A stretch of DNA of 64,000 nucleotides from Kitasatospora phosalacinea. Its GTDB lineage: Bacteria; Actinomycetota; Actinomycetes; Streptomycetales; Streptomycetaceae. The stretch lies in the NCBI RefSeq assembly GCF_000716545.1, contig NZ_JNWZ01000009.1:42436-106435 (forward strand). The letters are read 5' to 3'. Below are positions 29,483-38,942 of the stretch, piece after piece. Each line of letters starts with the position of its first letter. The stretch's first letter is position 1. A program made the position numbers and the translations under genes. The notes beneath the pieces are model-generated. The model did not search any database and had not been told where the DNA came from. It saw only the letters and a program-made list of their open reading frames with translations.

Positions 29483-30871
29483 GTGCGACACCCGCTCGCC
29501 CTCGCCGCCCTCGCCGCCCTCGCCACCGGCTGCGCGACCGCCCCGGCCGGCCCCTCCGCGGACCGCGCCGCCGCGCGGCCCGCCGCGTCCCCCGCCGCGA
29601 CGCCCGAGTACGACGCCGCCGCGGTGCGCGCGCTGGCCGTCACCGAGGCCGAACTCGGCCCCGGCTGGCACGTCACGCTCATGCAGCCCGGCCAGAACGA
29701 CATCTCCAGCCCGCCGCTGACCTCCGACATCCCGGCCTGCCAGCCCGTCCTGGACGCGCTCACCCCCTCCAAGGGCTCGGCCGGACCGCTCGCCGAGGCC
29801 GACCTCGACATCGCCCGCGAGGACGACGGCCGGGCCTCGCTCTACACCGGCATCCTGGCCTTCCGGCCCGGCCGGGCCGCGGCCGTCCACGCCGGGATCG
29901 AGCACGTCCTCGACCACTGCCGGGCGTTCACCTCCACGGCCGGCCACCACCTGCTCACCCGGCTCGACACGCCCACCCCCGAAGGAGCGGACGCCGCCAC
30001 CGCCTTCACCCTCACGGATGAAACCGACGGCGCCACCATCGCCCAGCGCGCCCTGGTCACCCGCGCCGGAGACGTCCTGGCGGTCTTCACCACCCTCGAC
30101 GCGACGGGCCGCGGGGCGCCGGAGCCGGACGCGGGCGTGGTGCGGGCGCAACTCGCCAAGCTGGGAAGGAAGGACTCCTGGCCGAGAGCGACCGCGGCAG
30201 GGGCCCGGCGGACGGCGGGCCCCTGCCGCGGCTCTTCAGTTCTTCACGGCCACCAGGTGTTCGAGGCGGCTGAGGGCGATGCGGCGCAGTTCCTCGGCGG
30301 AGACGAGGCGCTCCTCGTCGGGGTCGTTGGCCAGGCGGGTGCGGATGGAGGTGAGGACGGCGTCCAGCATCTCCTCGGGGTCGACGCCGTCGAGGCAGAC
30401 CACGAAGACGTGGCCGAACCGGGCCTCGTACGCGGCGTGGGCGGCGCGCAGCGCGGTGTGCGCGGCCTGGCTGCCGGGGGCGCGCATGCCGAGCAGGGGC
30501 TGGGGCATCCAGCTCTCGTCGGCCAGGGCCTCCGCGAGGTCCGCCGGGCGCAGGTCGTAACTGGCCTCGCTGGCGGCGGCGAGCAGGGACTCGATGTCGG
30601 GGTAGGGGCGGTGGGCGGTGAGGCGCAGGGCCCAACGGTGGCTGCCGCAGCAGGCGAGCAGTGCTTCTTCGACCGCGCCGGAGTCGGCTTCGTTGAACCG
30701 GTGGAGCCCCAGCAGGGACGGCTCCGTCCGCACGTCCAGACGCTGCGGCGGGATGTCGCTGGCCAGCGGGTCCTCCTCGTGAGGGCGGGAAGGCGGAATG
30801 CTCCAGAGACGGGGGGTGAACCTGGTGCGGCAGGGGGCCGCGGGTGCGACAATGCCGCCGCTCGGGGCTGA
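29483..30871 (+). CDS. Lipoprotein of unknown function; reading frame lacks a stop at the expected end
   Basis: Signal sequence MRHPLALAALAALATGC with lipobox ATGC (lipid-modified Cys about residue 17), then a secreted domain to about residue 230 (LAVTEAELGPGWHVTLMQPG, TGILAFRPGRAAAV, AFTLTDETDGATIAQRALVT). GTG 29483 has GGGAGA upstream. The credible protein ends near 30170 (VVRAQLAKLG), but there is no stop codon there in any of the three frames. The frame runs on through a 15-bp terminator hairpin (30193-30230) and antisense across the next gene to 30871. That tail is low-quality sequence and almost certainly not functional protein. A 3' mutation or a sequence error that removed the stop is likely. 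Confidence 0.7.
   Translation: MRHPLALAALAALATGCATAPAGPSADRAAARPAASPAATPEYDAAAVRALAVTEAELGPGWHVTLMQPGQNDISSPPLTSDIPACQPVLDALTPSKGSAGPLAEADLDIAREDDGRASLYTGILAFRPGRAAAVHAGIEHVLDHCRAFTSTAGHHLLTRLDTPTPEGADAATAFTLTDETDGATIAQRALVTRAGDVLAVFTTLDATGRGAPEPDAGVVRAQLAKLGRKDSWPRATAAGARRTAGPCRGSSVLHGHQVFEAAEGDAAQFLGGDEALLVGVVGQAGADGGEDGVQHLLGVDAVEADHEDVAEPGLVRGVGGAQRGVRGLAAGGAHAEQGLGHPALVGQGLREVRRAQVVTGLAGGGEQGLDVGVGAVGGEAQGPTVAAAAGEQCFFDRAGVGFVEPVEPQQGRLRPHVQTLRRDVAGQRVLLVRAGRRNAPETGGEPGAAGGRGCDNAAARG
30193..30230. terminator. Strong hairpin terminator between convergent genes
   Basis: Perfect 15-bp stem CGCGGCAGGGGCCCG / CGGGCCCCTGCCGCG with an 8-nt loop, 5 bp from the stop of the OHCU decarboxylase-like gene on the minus strand. 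It lies inside the open frame of the plus-strand lipoprotein. Confidence 0.88.
30236..30766 (-). CDS. 2-oxo-4-hydroxy-4-carboxy-5-ureidoimidazoline decarboxylase-like protein
   Basis: 176 residues. An OHCU decarboxylase-type helical protein: the N-terminal LHRFNEADSGAVEEALLACC, the AHRPYPDIESLLAAA His-Pro segment and FGHVFVVCLDGVDPEEMLDA. In the family this enzyme completes urate breakdown to (S)-allantoin. No other urate genes are nearby, so its substrate here is open. Start choice: AGGAGG lies 5 nt before the CTG codon at 30766, and from there the length fits the family. The standard alternatives (GTG 30733, GTG 30898) have no ribosome-binding site. A CTG start is therefore likely. Confidence 0.82.
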   Translation of the reverse strand: MASDIPPQRLDVRTEPSLLGLHRFNEADSGAVEEALLACCGSHRWALRLTAHRPYPDIESLLAAASEASYDLRPADLAEALADESWMPQPLLGMRAPGSQAAHTALRAAHAAYEARFGHVFVVCLDGVDPEEMLDAVLTSIRTRLANDPDEERLVSAEELRRIALSRLEHLVAVKN

Positions 30872-30998
30872 CACAGCTCGGCGGGGCAGCGCCTCCACGG
30901 TAGTTGAGGGCTCATCAGTTGGGGAGGCGGCGGGCCGATTTCACTCGATCGAGCTATCAAGTTGTGACCCGCCGCCCTTCGCGTTCACGCGGAGCGGA

Positions 30999-31742
30999 TC
31001 AACTGGCCCGGTGCACCTTGTGGTTGGCGGCCTGGGCGCGGGGCCGCACCACCAGCAGGTCGATGTTCACGTGGGACGGCCGGGTGACCGCCCAGGAGAC
31101 GGTGTCGGCGACGTCCTCCGAGGTGAGCGGCTCGGCGACGCCCGCGTACACCGCGTCCGCCTTGTCCCGGTCGCCGCGGAAGCGGGTCAGCGCGAAGCCC
31201 TCGGACTTCACCATGCCGGGCGCGATCTCGATCACCCGGATCGGCTCGGCCACCAGTTCGAGGCGGAGGGTCTGGGCCACCGAGTGGACGGCGTGCTTGG
31301 CCGCCACGTACCCGCCGCCGCCCTCGTAGGCGGCCAGCGCCGCCGTGGAGGACATGATCAGCACGGTGCCGTCGCCGGTGGCGCGCAGCGCGGGCAGCAG
31401 CGCCTGGGTGAGGTGCAGCACGCCGAGCACGTTGACCTCGTACATGGTGCGCCAGTCCGCCGGGTCGCCGTTCTCGACGCTCTCCGCGCCGAGCGCGCCG
31501 CCCGCGTTGTTCACCAGCACGTCGACCCGGCCCACCTCGGCGGCGAAGGCGTCCACCGCGGCCCGGTCGGTGACGTCCAGGGTGTGGAAGCGGCCGCCGA
31601 TCTCCTTCGCCAGCGCCTCGATCCGCTCGGTGCGGCGGGCGGTCAGCACCACCTCGAAGCCGTCCGCCGCCAGTCGTCGGGCGGTGGCCGCCCCGATGCC
31701 GCTGCTGGCGCCGGTGACGACGGCCACCTTCTGTTCGGTCAT
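30999..31742 (-). CDS. SDR family NAD(P)-dependent oxidoreductase
   Basis: 247 residues. Classical short-chain dehydrogenase: [20 protein letters not shown] (cofactor loop), [14 protein letters not shown], catalytic Ser in [15 protein letters not shown] and [13 protein letters not shown] (Tyr-x-x-x-Lys). Arg residues after strand 2 (LTARRTERI) suggest NADP preference. Closest in pattern to the YdfG-like serine/3-hydroxy acid dehydrogenases, though the substrate is uncertain. The ATG has GAGGAG 9 nt upstream. The 184-bp gap to the divergent mutase gene holds both promoters. Confidence 0.93.
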   Translation of the reverse strand: MTEQKVAVVTGASSGIGAATARRLAADGFEVVLTARRTERIEALAKEIGGRFHTLDVTDRAAVDAFAAEVGRVDVLVNNAGGALGAESVENGDPADWRTMYEVNVLGVLHLTQALLPALRATGDGTVLIMSSTAALAAYEGGGGYVAAKHAVHSVAQTLRLELVAEPIRVIEIAPGMVKSEGFALTRFRGDRDKADAVYAGVAEPLTSEDVADTVSWAVTRPSHVNIDLLVVRPRAQAANHKVHRAS

Positions 31743-31926
31743 GTTCACGCACTCCTCGGGTGTTCGGTCGGTGCGCCGATCATCCCAAGGAGCGGCCCGC
31801 GGGTGTTGTGAGCAAGGTCCCAGCCGTGGCATCTGTCAGCTCCCGTCCGGGCGCGACTACATTGCGTATCCAGCTGACCCGTTAATCAGCGCTAACCCGC
31901 ACACCACCCCACCGCGGAGGACACCC

Positions 31927-33516
<1,590 letters not shown>

Positions 33517-33541
33517 GCGGAGCCGCAGCGGGAGGGGGGAA

Positions 33542-33582
33542 GCGGAGGGGCTGCCGGGGGAGATCCCCGACAGCCCCTCCGC
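33542..33582. terminator. Bidirectional terminator, mutase / S53 protease
   Basis: 18-bp stem with one mismatch (33542-33559 with 33565-33582), loop GAGAT. Confidence 0.85.
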
Positions 33583-33595
33583 CGCGTTCCGGCGG

Positions 33596-35659
33596 TTACT
33601 TCTTGAGGGTGAAGGACTTGAAGAAGTTCTTGCCCGGGGAGCCCAGACCGGTGGCCGTGTCGTAGCCGCGGTTCGCGGAGAGGCCGTAGTCGGCGCCGAT
33701 CTTGTAGAGGCGGACGCGGAGCGTGCCGCTCACCACGCCGAGGTCGACGACGTTGCCGCGCTTGCCGTGGTTGGCGTCGTCGTTGACGTCGTGGAAGGCG
33801 TTGGTGCCGGCCCGGTCGTACAGGGCGGGGTTGGCGAAGCCGAGGGCGCGGCCGCCGCGGGCCTGGATGGCGTTGGCGAACATCGCGGCGGTCTCCGGGG
33901 CGGAGACCGAGGTGCCGCCGTAGCCGCCCTCGCTGTAGGCGCCGCCGTCGGTGTAGCCGACCAGGGTGGCGGCGACCAGGTCACCGCTCATCGCGATGTC
34001 GGGGGTGGCGCGCAGCGGGGTCGCGGACTTGGTGCCGTCGGCCGCGGTCTTGGCGACGTCGTCGGAGACGACGCCCTGCTGGTACCAGGGCTGGGCGAAG
34101 TCCTTGGAGACACCGCCGCCGCCGCCGAAGTAGAACTTGCCCGGGAACGGGCTCCAGGACTTCTGGTCGGCGGAGAGCACCGAGCGCAGGTCGCCCATCG
34201 AGACCTCGTCGCCGTACTTGCCGGACTTGTCGCCGAGCTGGAGGGCGGTGCCGCCGACCGAGGTGACCCACGGGGAGGCGGACGGCCAGTCGGCCTGGGC
34301 CTGGTTGGTGTCGGTCTGGCAGTTGGCGCCGGTGGCGGCCGCGCCCGGGGAGCTGTCGCCGCAGTCGCCGGAGGAGAAGGTGAAGCCGATGCCGGTCACC
34401 GCGCCGAGCTGGAATATCTGGTTGTCGGCGGCCACCACGGCGGGGTCGATGTCGCCGCCGGTGCCGTGCATGATCTCGCCCCAGGAGTTGGAGACCACGT
34501 CGGCCAGGTGCTCGTCGACGACCTTGGCCATCGCGTCGTACAGGTCGTCGTCGTAGCAGGAGTTGCCGCCGACGTAGACCACCTGGGCGTCGGGCGCCAG
34601 GCCGTGCACCATCTCGACGTCGAGCGCCTCCTCGCCGGCCCAGCCCTCGGGGCCGCCGCACTCGTCCTGGTGGGTCCACTTGTCCGGGGTGACGTACTCG
34701 GTGTACTGGCCCGGCTTGAACGGCTGGTCGCCGTGCAGGGACGAGTAGTGGTTCGCGTCCTGTTCCATGGTGGACAGGCCGTAGGCGTCGATGACCGCGA
34801 CCCGGGCGCCCTTGCCGGTGACCTTGGCGTCGCTGACGCCGTACGCCTTGCGCAGCTGGGCCGGGACGTACGAGCAGGGGGCGAAGGGCTCGTTCTTCTC
34901 GTAGCCGTCCGGGGCGCCCTTGGCGGTCTTGGAGCCGTAGCCGTCCTCGGAGCAGGTCGGCACCTCCGGCAGGGTGGCCGGGGCCTTCTTGTCGGGGGCG
35001 GCGAGCCGGGAGGCGGCGTTCGCGCGCTGCTCGGCCTCGCGCACCGAGGTGGCGTCCGAGCTGTTCTTGTGGATCGCGTCGGCCAGGCCGGAGACGGCGA
35101 GCACCGAGCCGGCCACCGCGGCGGGGACCTTGGCGTCGGAGGCCGGCGCGCGGTGGGTGCCGTCCGCGGTGCGGTAGTTGCGGAAGCCGGTGCCGAAGGC
35201 CCTGGCCATCGCGGCGGTGGAGCCGGAGACCTGCAGGTAGTGGTCGGTGCGGGCCGAGACGTCCAGGCCCGCGCCGGTCACCCAGTCGGTGACCGCCTTG
35301 ACCTGCTCGGGGGTGGCGCCGAACTGCGCGCGCACCTGGTCGGAGCTCAGGTACCGGCCGTACGAGGCGGAGCCCGGGTCGGAGACCGCCTTGGCGAGCG
35401 CGGCCAGGCCGCTGGTGTCGCGGCCGGCCAGGTAGATCCGGGCGGTGGCCGAGGCGGACGCGTCGGCGGCGCCGGCGTCGGCCTGCGGGGTGGCCCACGC
35501 GGGGTGGGTGCCGGGCAGGGCCCGGGCGCTGTCGCCGACCGGGGTGGCGGCGGAGGCCGGAGCGGCCGTGCCGAGGGTGGCGAGGATGAGTGCGGCGGCG
35601 ACGGTGGCCGGCGCGGTGCTTTGGGCGAGCTTGGCGAGCTGGTTGCGCGCGATGGGCAC
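33596..35659 (-). CDS. Secreted S53 (sedolisin/kumamolisin) family peptidase with pro-domain
   Basis: 687 residues. Signal peptide with Ala-x-Ala cleavage near APASA-ATP, then a pro-kumamolisin activation domain (about 40-210; FGATPEQVKAVTDWVTGAGL). The catalytic domain has Glu and Asp in EEALDVEMVHGLAPDA, the oxyanion Asp in FSSGDCGDSS, and the nucleophile Ser in GGTSVSAPETAAMF. The C-terminal GYDTATGLGSPGKN motif is near the Ca2+ site. These are acid-active serine-carboxyl peptidases that degrade extracellular protein after self-cleavage of the pro-domain. GTG 35659 is chosen because it starts the signal peptide and has AAGGGGGG upstream. Confidence 0.94.
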   Translation of the reverse strand: MPIARNQLAKLAQSTAPATVAAALILATLGTAAPASAATPVGDSARALPGTHPAWATPQADAGAADASASATARIYLAGRDTSGLAALAKAVSDPGSASYGRYLSSDQVRAQFGATPEQVKAVTDWVTGAGLDVSARTDHYLQVSGSTAAMARAFGTGFRNYRTADGTHRAPASDAKVPAAVAGSVLAVSGLADAIHKNSSDATSVREAEQRANAASRLAAPDKKAPATLPEVPTCSEDGYGSKTAKGAPDGYEKNEPFAPCSYVPAQLRKAYGVSDAKVTGKGARVAVIDAYGLSTMEQDANHYSSLHGDQPFKPGQYTEYVTPDKWTHQDECGGPEGWAGEEALDVEMVHGLAPDAQVVYVGGNSCYDDDLYDAMAKVVDEHLADVVSNSWGEIMHGTGGDIDPAVVAADNQIFQLGAVTGIGFTFSSGDCGDSSPGAAATGANCQTDTNQAQADWPSASPWVTSVGGTALQLGDKSGKYGDEVSMGDLRSVLSADQKSWSPFPGKFYFGGGGGVSKDFAQPWYQQGVVSDDVAKTAADGTKSATPLRATPDIAMSGDLVAATLVGYTDGGAYSEGGYGGTSVSAPETAAMFANAIQARGGRALGFANPALYDRAGTNAFHDVNDDANHGKRGNVVDLGVVSGTLRVRLYKIGADYGLSANRGYDTATGLGSPGKNFFKSFTLKK

Positions 35660-36070
35660 GTCGGTCCCCCCTTCTCGGTTCGATGGAGCGTCAGCTGCCC
35701 CTCGTGAGGGCGTGACGAGGCGCGCCGCGAGCGGAAGACCCCCACCGCGGCACCGGAGTTGACTGTGCGAAAGCTGTCTATTCGGACTGATGTGCGCCAC
35801 TCAAGAGCAGGCCCGAAAGCTTTACCCCGGCATGACTCGATCGGGGGGAAACGTTTGGTCGGGGCGCCCGGGGGACCGCACGGGGCGCCCGCCGTGTCCG
35901 ATCGCCGGTGCGGGTCGTTGCACACGGCGGGGACCCGGGCCCGGAAGGCGGCCGGAAGGGCGTGCTGAAACGAAATGACATACCCATCTCGGCGGCCGCT
36001 ATGCACCCATCCGGTGAGGAGTTCTCCGGAAGGCGGGCCAAAAGCCCCCCACCGGCCTACCCTTGTCAAG
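35660..36070. other. 411-bp divergent intergenic region, protease / amidohydrolase
   Basis: No gene is supported here. It must hold the promoters for the minus-strand S53 protease and the plus-strand M20 gene. TACCCT at 36058-36063 lies 7 nt before the GTG at 36071, consistent with a leaderless M20 transcript. Two copies of GAAAGCT lie near 35768 and 35815, in a locally AT-richer stretch that probably contains the protease promoter. Confidence 0.6.
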
Positions 36071-37321
36071 GTGAACGATCCTCAGCCGGCAGCCGCCGCC
36101 ACCGTCACCGCCGCCCGTCCCCCCGTCGACTTGCGCGCCCGGGTGGCGTCGTACCAGGACGAGTTGATCGAGCTGCGCCGCGACCTCCACCGGCACCCCG
36201 AGCTCGGCCGCCAGGAGTTCCGCACCACCCGGCTGCTGCGCGAGCGGCTGGCCGCCGCCGGGCTGGAGCCGCGGGTGCTGCCCGGCGGCACCGGGCTGCT
36301 GGTGGACCTGGTGCCGCCGGGCACCGCGCCCGGCACCCCGCTGCTGGCGTTCCGCGCGGACATCGACGCGCTGCCGATCGACGACGCCAAGAAGGACGTG
36401 CCGTACCGCTCCACGCTCCCCGGCCGGGCGCACGCCTGCGGGCACGACGTGCACACCGCGGTGGTGCTGGGCACCGGCCTGGTGCTGGCCGAGGCGCTGG
36501 CGGCGGGGGAGCTGACCCGCCCGGTGCGGCTGGTCTTCCAGCCCGCCGAGGAGATGATGCCCGGCGGCGCGCTGGACGTGATCGCGGCGGGCGGGATGGA
36601 GGGCGTCGGCCGGATCTTCGCCGTGCACTGCGACCCCAAGGTGCCGGTCGGCCGGATCGCGTTGAAGGCCGGGGCGATCACCTCGGCCTGCGACAAGGTG
36701 CGGATCTCGCTGGACGGCCCGGGCGGGCACACCGCCCGGCCGCACCTGACCACCGACCTGGTCGGCGCGGTGGCCAAGCTGGCCGCCGAGCTGCCCGCCG
36801 CGCTCTCCCGCCGGATGGACCCGCGCTGGGGCGTCTCGCTGGTGTGGGGGCGGATCGCGTCCGGTTCGGCGCCGAACGTGATCCCGCAGCACGCCGAGCT
36901 GGAGGGCACCGTCCGCTGCCTGGAGCTGGCCGGCTGGCGGGAGGCGCCCGAGGTGATGGAGGACCTGGTGGCGCACCTCGCCGAGACCTACCGGGCCAAG
37001 TGGTCGCTGGACTACCACCGGGGCGTCCCGCCGGTGGTCAACGAGGCCGTCTCGATCGAGCAGTTGGAGACCGTGATGAACGCGCGGTTCGCCGACGGCC
37101 GCGGCCCGGTGGTCGAGCCGACCGAGCAGAGCCTGGGCGGCGAGGACTTCTCCTGGTACCTGGAGCACGCCCCCGGCGCGCTGGCCCGGCTCGGCGTGCG
37201 CGGCCCGCACGAGAAGGGCGCCCGGGACTTGCACCAGGGCGACTTCGACGCCGACGAGCGGGCGATCGCGGTCGGCGTGGAGCTGTTCGCGGCGCTGGCC
37301 CTGGAGCACGCCCGGATCTGA
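36071..37321 (+). CDS. M20 family amidohydrolase/peptidase
   Basis: 416 residues. Zinc-dependent amidohydrolase of the M20D group (hippurate hydrolase / N-acyl amino acid amidohydrolase type). Features: RRDLHRHPELGRQEF, FRADIDALPI, AHACGHDVHTAVVLG (Cys/His metal site), VFQPAEEMMPGGALD (catalytic Glu pair), AVHCDPKVPVG, a dimerisation domain around VRISLDGPGGHTARPH, and SLGGEDFSWYLEHAPG near the end. It removes acyl groups from amino acids; the substrate cannot be read from sequence. GTG 36071 is preceded by TACCCT and 7 nt, so it is probably leaderless. Confidence 0.93.
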   Translation: MNDPQPAAAATVTAARPPVDLRARVASYQDELIELRRDLHRHPELGRQEFRTTRLLRERLAAAGLEPRVLPGGTGLLVDLVPPGTAPGTPLLAFRADIDALPIDDAKKDVPYRSTLPGRAHACGHDVHTAVVLGTGLVLAEALAAGELTRPVRLVFQPAEEMMPGGALDVIAAGGMEGVGRIFAVHCDPKVPVGRIALKAGAITSACDKVRISLDGPGGHTARPHLTTDLVGAVAKLAAELPAALSRRMDPRWGVSLVWGRIASGSAPNVIPQHAELEGTVRCLELAGWREAPEVMEDLVAHLAETYRAKWSLDYHRGVPPVVNEAVSIEQLETVMNARFADGRGPVVEPTEQSLGGEDFSWYLEHAPGALARLGVRGPHEKGARDLHQGDFDADERAIAVGVELFAALALEHARI

Positions 37322-37615
37322 GCCGAGGGGCGCGGGGCCCTTCCCGGGAGGACCGCTGCGTGGTCGAATCGTCCGCGCGGCACTCGCCCGGGGAGGGCCC
37401 CGCCGCGTCCGGCCGCCCGGACCGGCCACCGGGGGCGGGGTCCGGCGCGGCATCTTCTCGGGGCGCGCGGGGAAGGCGTACCGTGGTGGCCCGATACCAG
37501 CCGGTAATGAACACCGGGTTGATCATGTGTGCGGCTATGTCCGGATTTGCCTGGGCGTACGACCACATTTTGATAACAACCCGGACGCCCTTGCAGGCCG
37601 TAACACAACCGTGTT

Positions 37616-37627
37616 CTACGCGCGTTA
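37616..37627. promoter_or_regulatory. CTACGCGCGTTA operator variant upstream of the BMP lipoprotein
   Basis: One copy of the CTACGCGCGTAG motif with one core change (TACGCGCGTtA), 49 bp before the TTG start. TTGCAG (about 37591) lies roughly one promoter length upstream, so the site would overlap the -10/+1 region. The 355-bp gap 37322-37676 otherwise holds no gene that I can support. Confidence 0.55.
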
Positions 37628-37676
37628 CGGTGGCGCTCGACCACGCCAACCGGGTGTGTGAGAAGGAGAAACTCCC

Positions 37677-38732
37677 TTGCGCCGTTCACTCAAGCTCGCC
37701 GCGGCCGTGCTCTCGGGTTCCCTGGGCATCGCCTCGCTCGCCGCCTGCGGCGCAAAGAGCACCGACAACAACTCCACCTCGGCCGGTGCCGGCAGCTCGT
37801 CGTTCAAGGTCGGCATGGCCTACGACATCGGCGGCCGTGGCGACCAGTCCTTCAACGACTCCGCCGCGCGCGGCCTGGACCAGGCCAAGACCGAGCTGGG
37901 CGCCACCATCAACGAGGCCGAGGCCAAGTCGGGCGAGTCCGAGGGCGACAAGGAGCAGCGGCTCAAGTCCCTGGTGACCAGCGGCTTCAACCCGATCATC
38001 GCGGTGGGCTTCGTCTACCAGGACGCGGTGAACAAGGTCGCCAAGGAGAACCCGAACGTCAAGTTCGCGATCATCGACTCCTCCTCCGCCGACCAGCCGG
38101 CGAACGTCACCTCGCTGACCTTCTCCGAGGAGCAGGGCTCCTACCTGGCGGGCGTGGCCGCCGCCAACAAGTCGAAGGCCAAGCACGTCGGCTTCATCGG
38201 CGGCGTGCAGTCCGAGCTGATCAAGAAGTTCGAGGCCGGCTACACCGCGGGCGCCAAGTCCGTCGACCCGAACATCCAGGTCGAGGTCACCTACCTGACC
38301 ACCCCGCCGGACTTCACCGGCTTCGCCGACCCGGGCAAGGGCAAGCAGGCCGCCCAGGGCCAGCTCGACAAGGGCGCGGACGTCATCTACTCGGCGGCCG
38401 GCTCCTCCGGCACCGGCGCGATCGAGGCCGTCTCGGGCGCCGGCAAGTGGGCCATCGGCGTCGACTCCGACCAGGCCAAGCAGCCCGCCCTGGACAAGTA
38501 CAAGGACCACATCCTCACCTCGATGGTGAAGAACGTGGACACCGCCGTCTTCACCTACGTCAAGTCGGCCAAGGACGGCAACGCGCTGACCGGCGTGAAG
38601 AACTTCGACCTGAAGGAAAGCGGCGTGTCGCTGGCCACCACCGGTGGCTTCATCGACGACATCAAGGCCAAGCTCGACGCCGCCACCCAGCAGATCACCA
38701 GCGGCGCCACCAAGGTCCCGACCGCTCCGTAA
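37677..38732 (+). CDS. BMP-family lipoprotein, nucleoside ABC transporter substrate-binding protein
   Basis: 351 residues. Lipoprotein signal with lipobox SLAAC (Cys about residue 24), then a Bmp/PnrA/YufN-type periplasmic-binding fold: FKVGMAYDIGGRGDQSFNDS, YLAGVAAANKSKAKHVGFIG, DVIYSAAGSSGTGAIEAV and KWAIGVDSDQAK. Members bind purine or pyrimidine nucleosides outside the cell. TTG start with AAGGAG 9 nt upstream. First gene of BMP-ATPase-permease-permease-cdd, and preceded by a CTACGCGCGTTA operator variant. Confidence 0.95.
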   Translation: MRRSLKLAAAVLSGSLGIASLAACGAKSTDNNSTSAGAGSSSFKVGMAYDIGGRGDQSFNDSAARGLDQAKTELGATINEAEAKSGESEGDKEQRLKSLVTSGFNPIIAVGFVYQDAVNKVAKENPNVKFAIIDSSSADQPANVTSLTFSEEQGSYLAGVAAANKSKAKHVGFIGGVQSELIKKFEAGYTAGAKSVDPNIQVEVTYLTTPPDFTGFADPGKGKQAAQGQLDKGADVIYSAAGSSGTGAIEAVSGAGKWAIGVDSDQAKQPALDKYKDHILTSMVKNVDTAVFTYVKSAKDGNALTGVKNFDLKESGVSLATTGGFIDDIKAKLDAATQQITSGATKVPTAP

Positions 38733-38942
38733 GGCCGACCAGGCCCGCCGCGCCGTCCGCCCCCCGGGCGGCGCGCGGCGGTTCGACCGGATCGCACCCC
38801 ACGGGGCCCGGACGGACGCGCCCAGGCGCGCCCGTCCGGGCCCCTGCCGGTTCCGCACCGCGTCCGCGCGGCACGGCCCCTCCCGGGTTTCCCCCTGAGC
38901 CCTCAGCGCGACGAAGCGCCCGACGACCAGCAGGAGATCGCC

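Noticed and set aside
30172..30871. C-terminal extension of the lipoprotein as real protein
   Set aside because: It passes through a strong terminator and is the exact antisense of a well-recognised gene.
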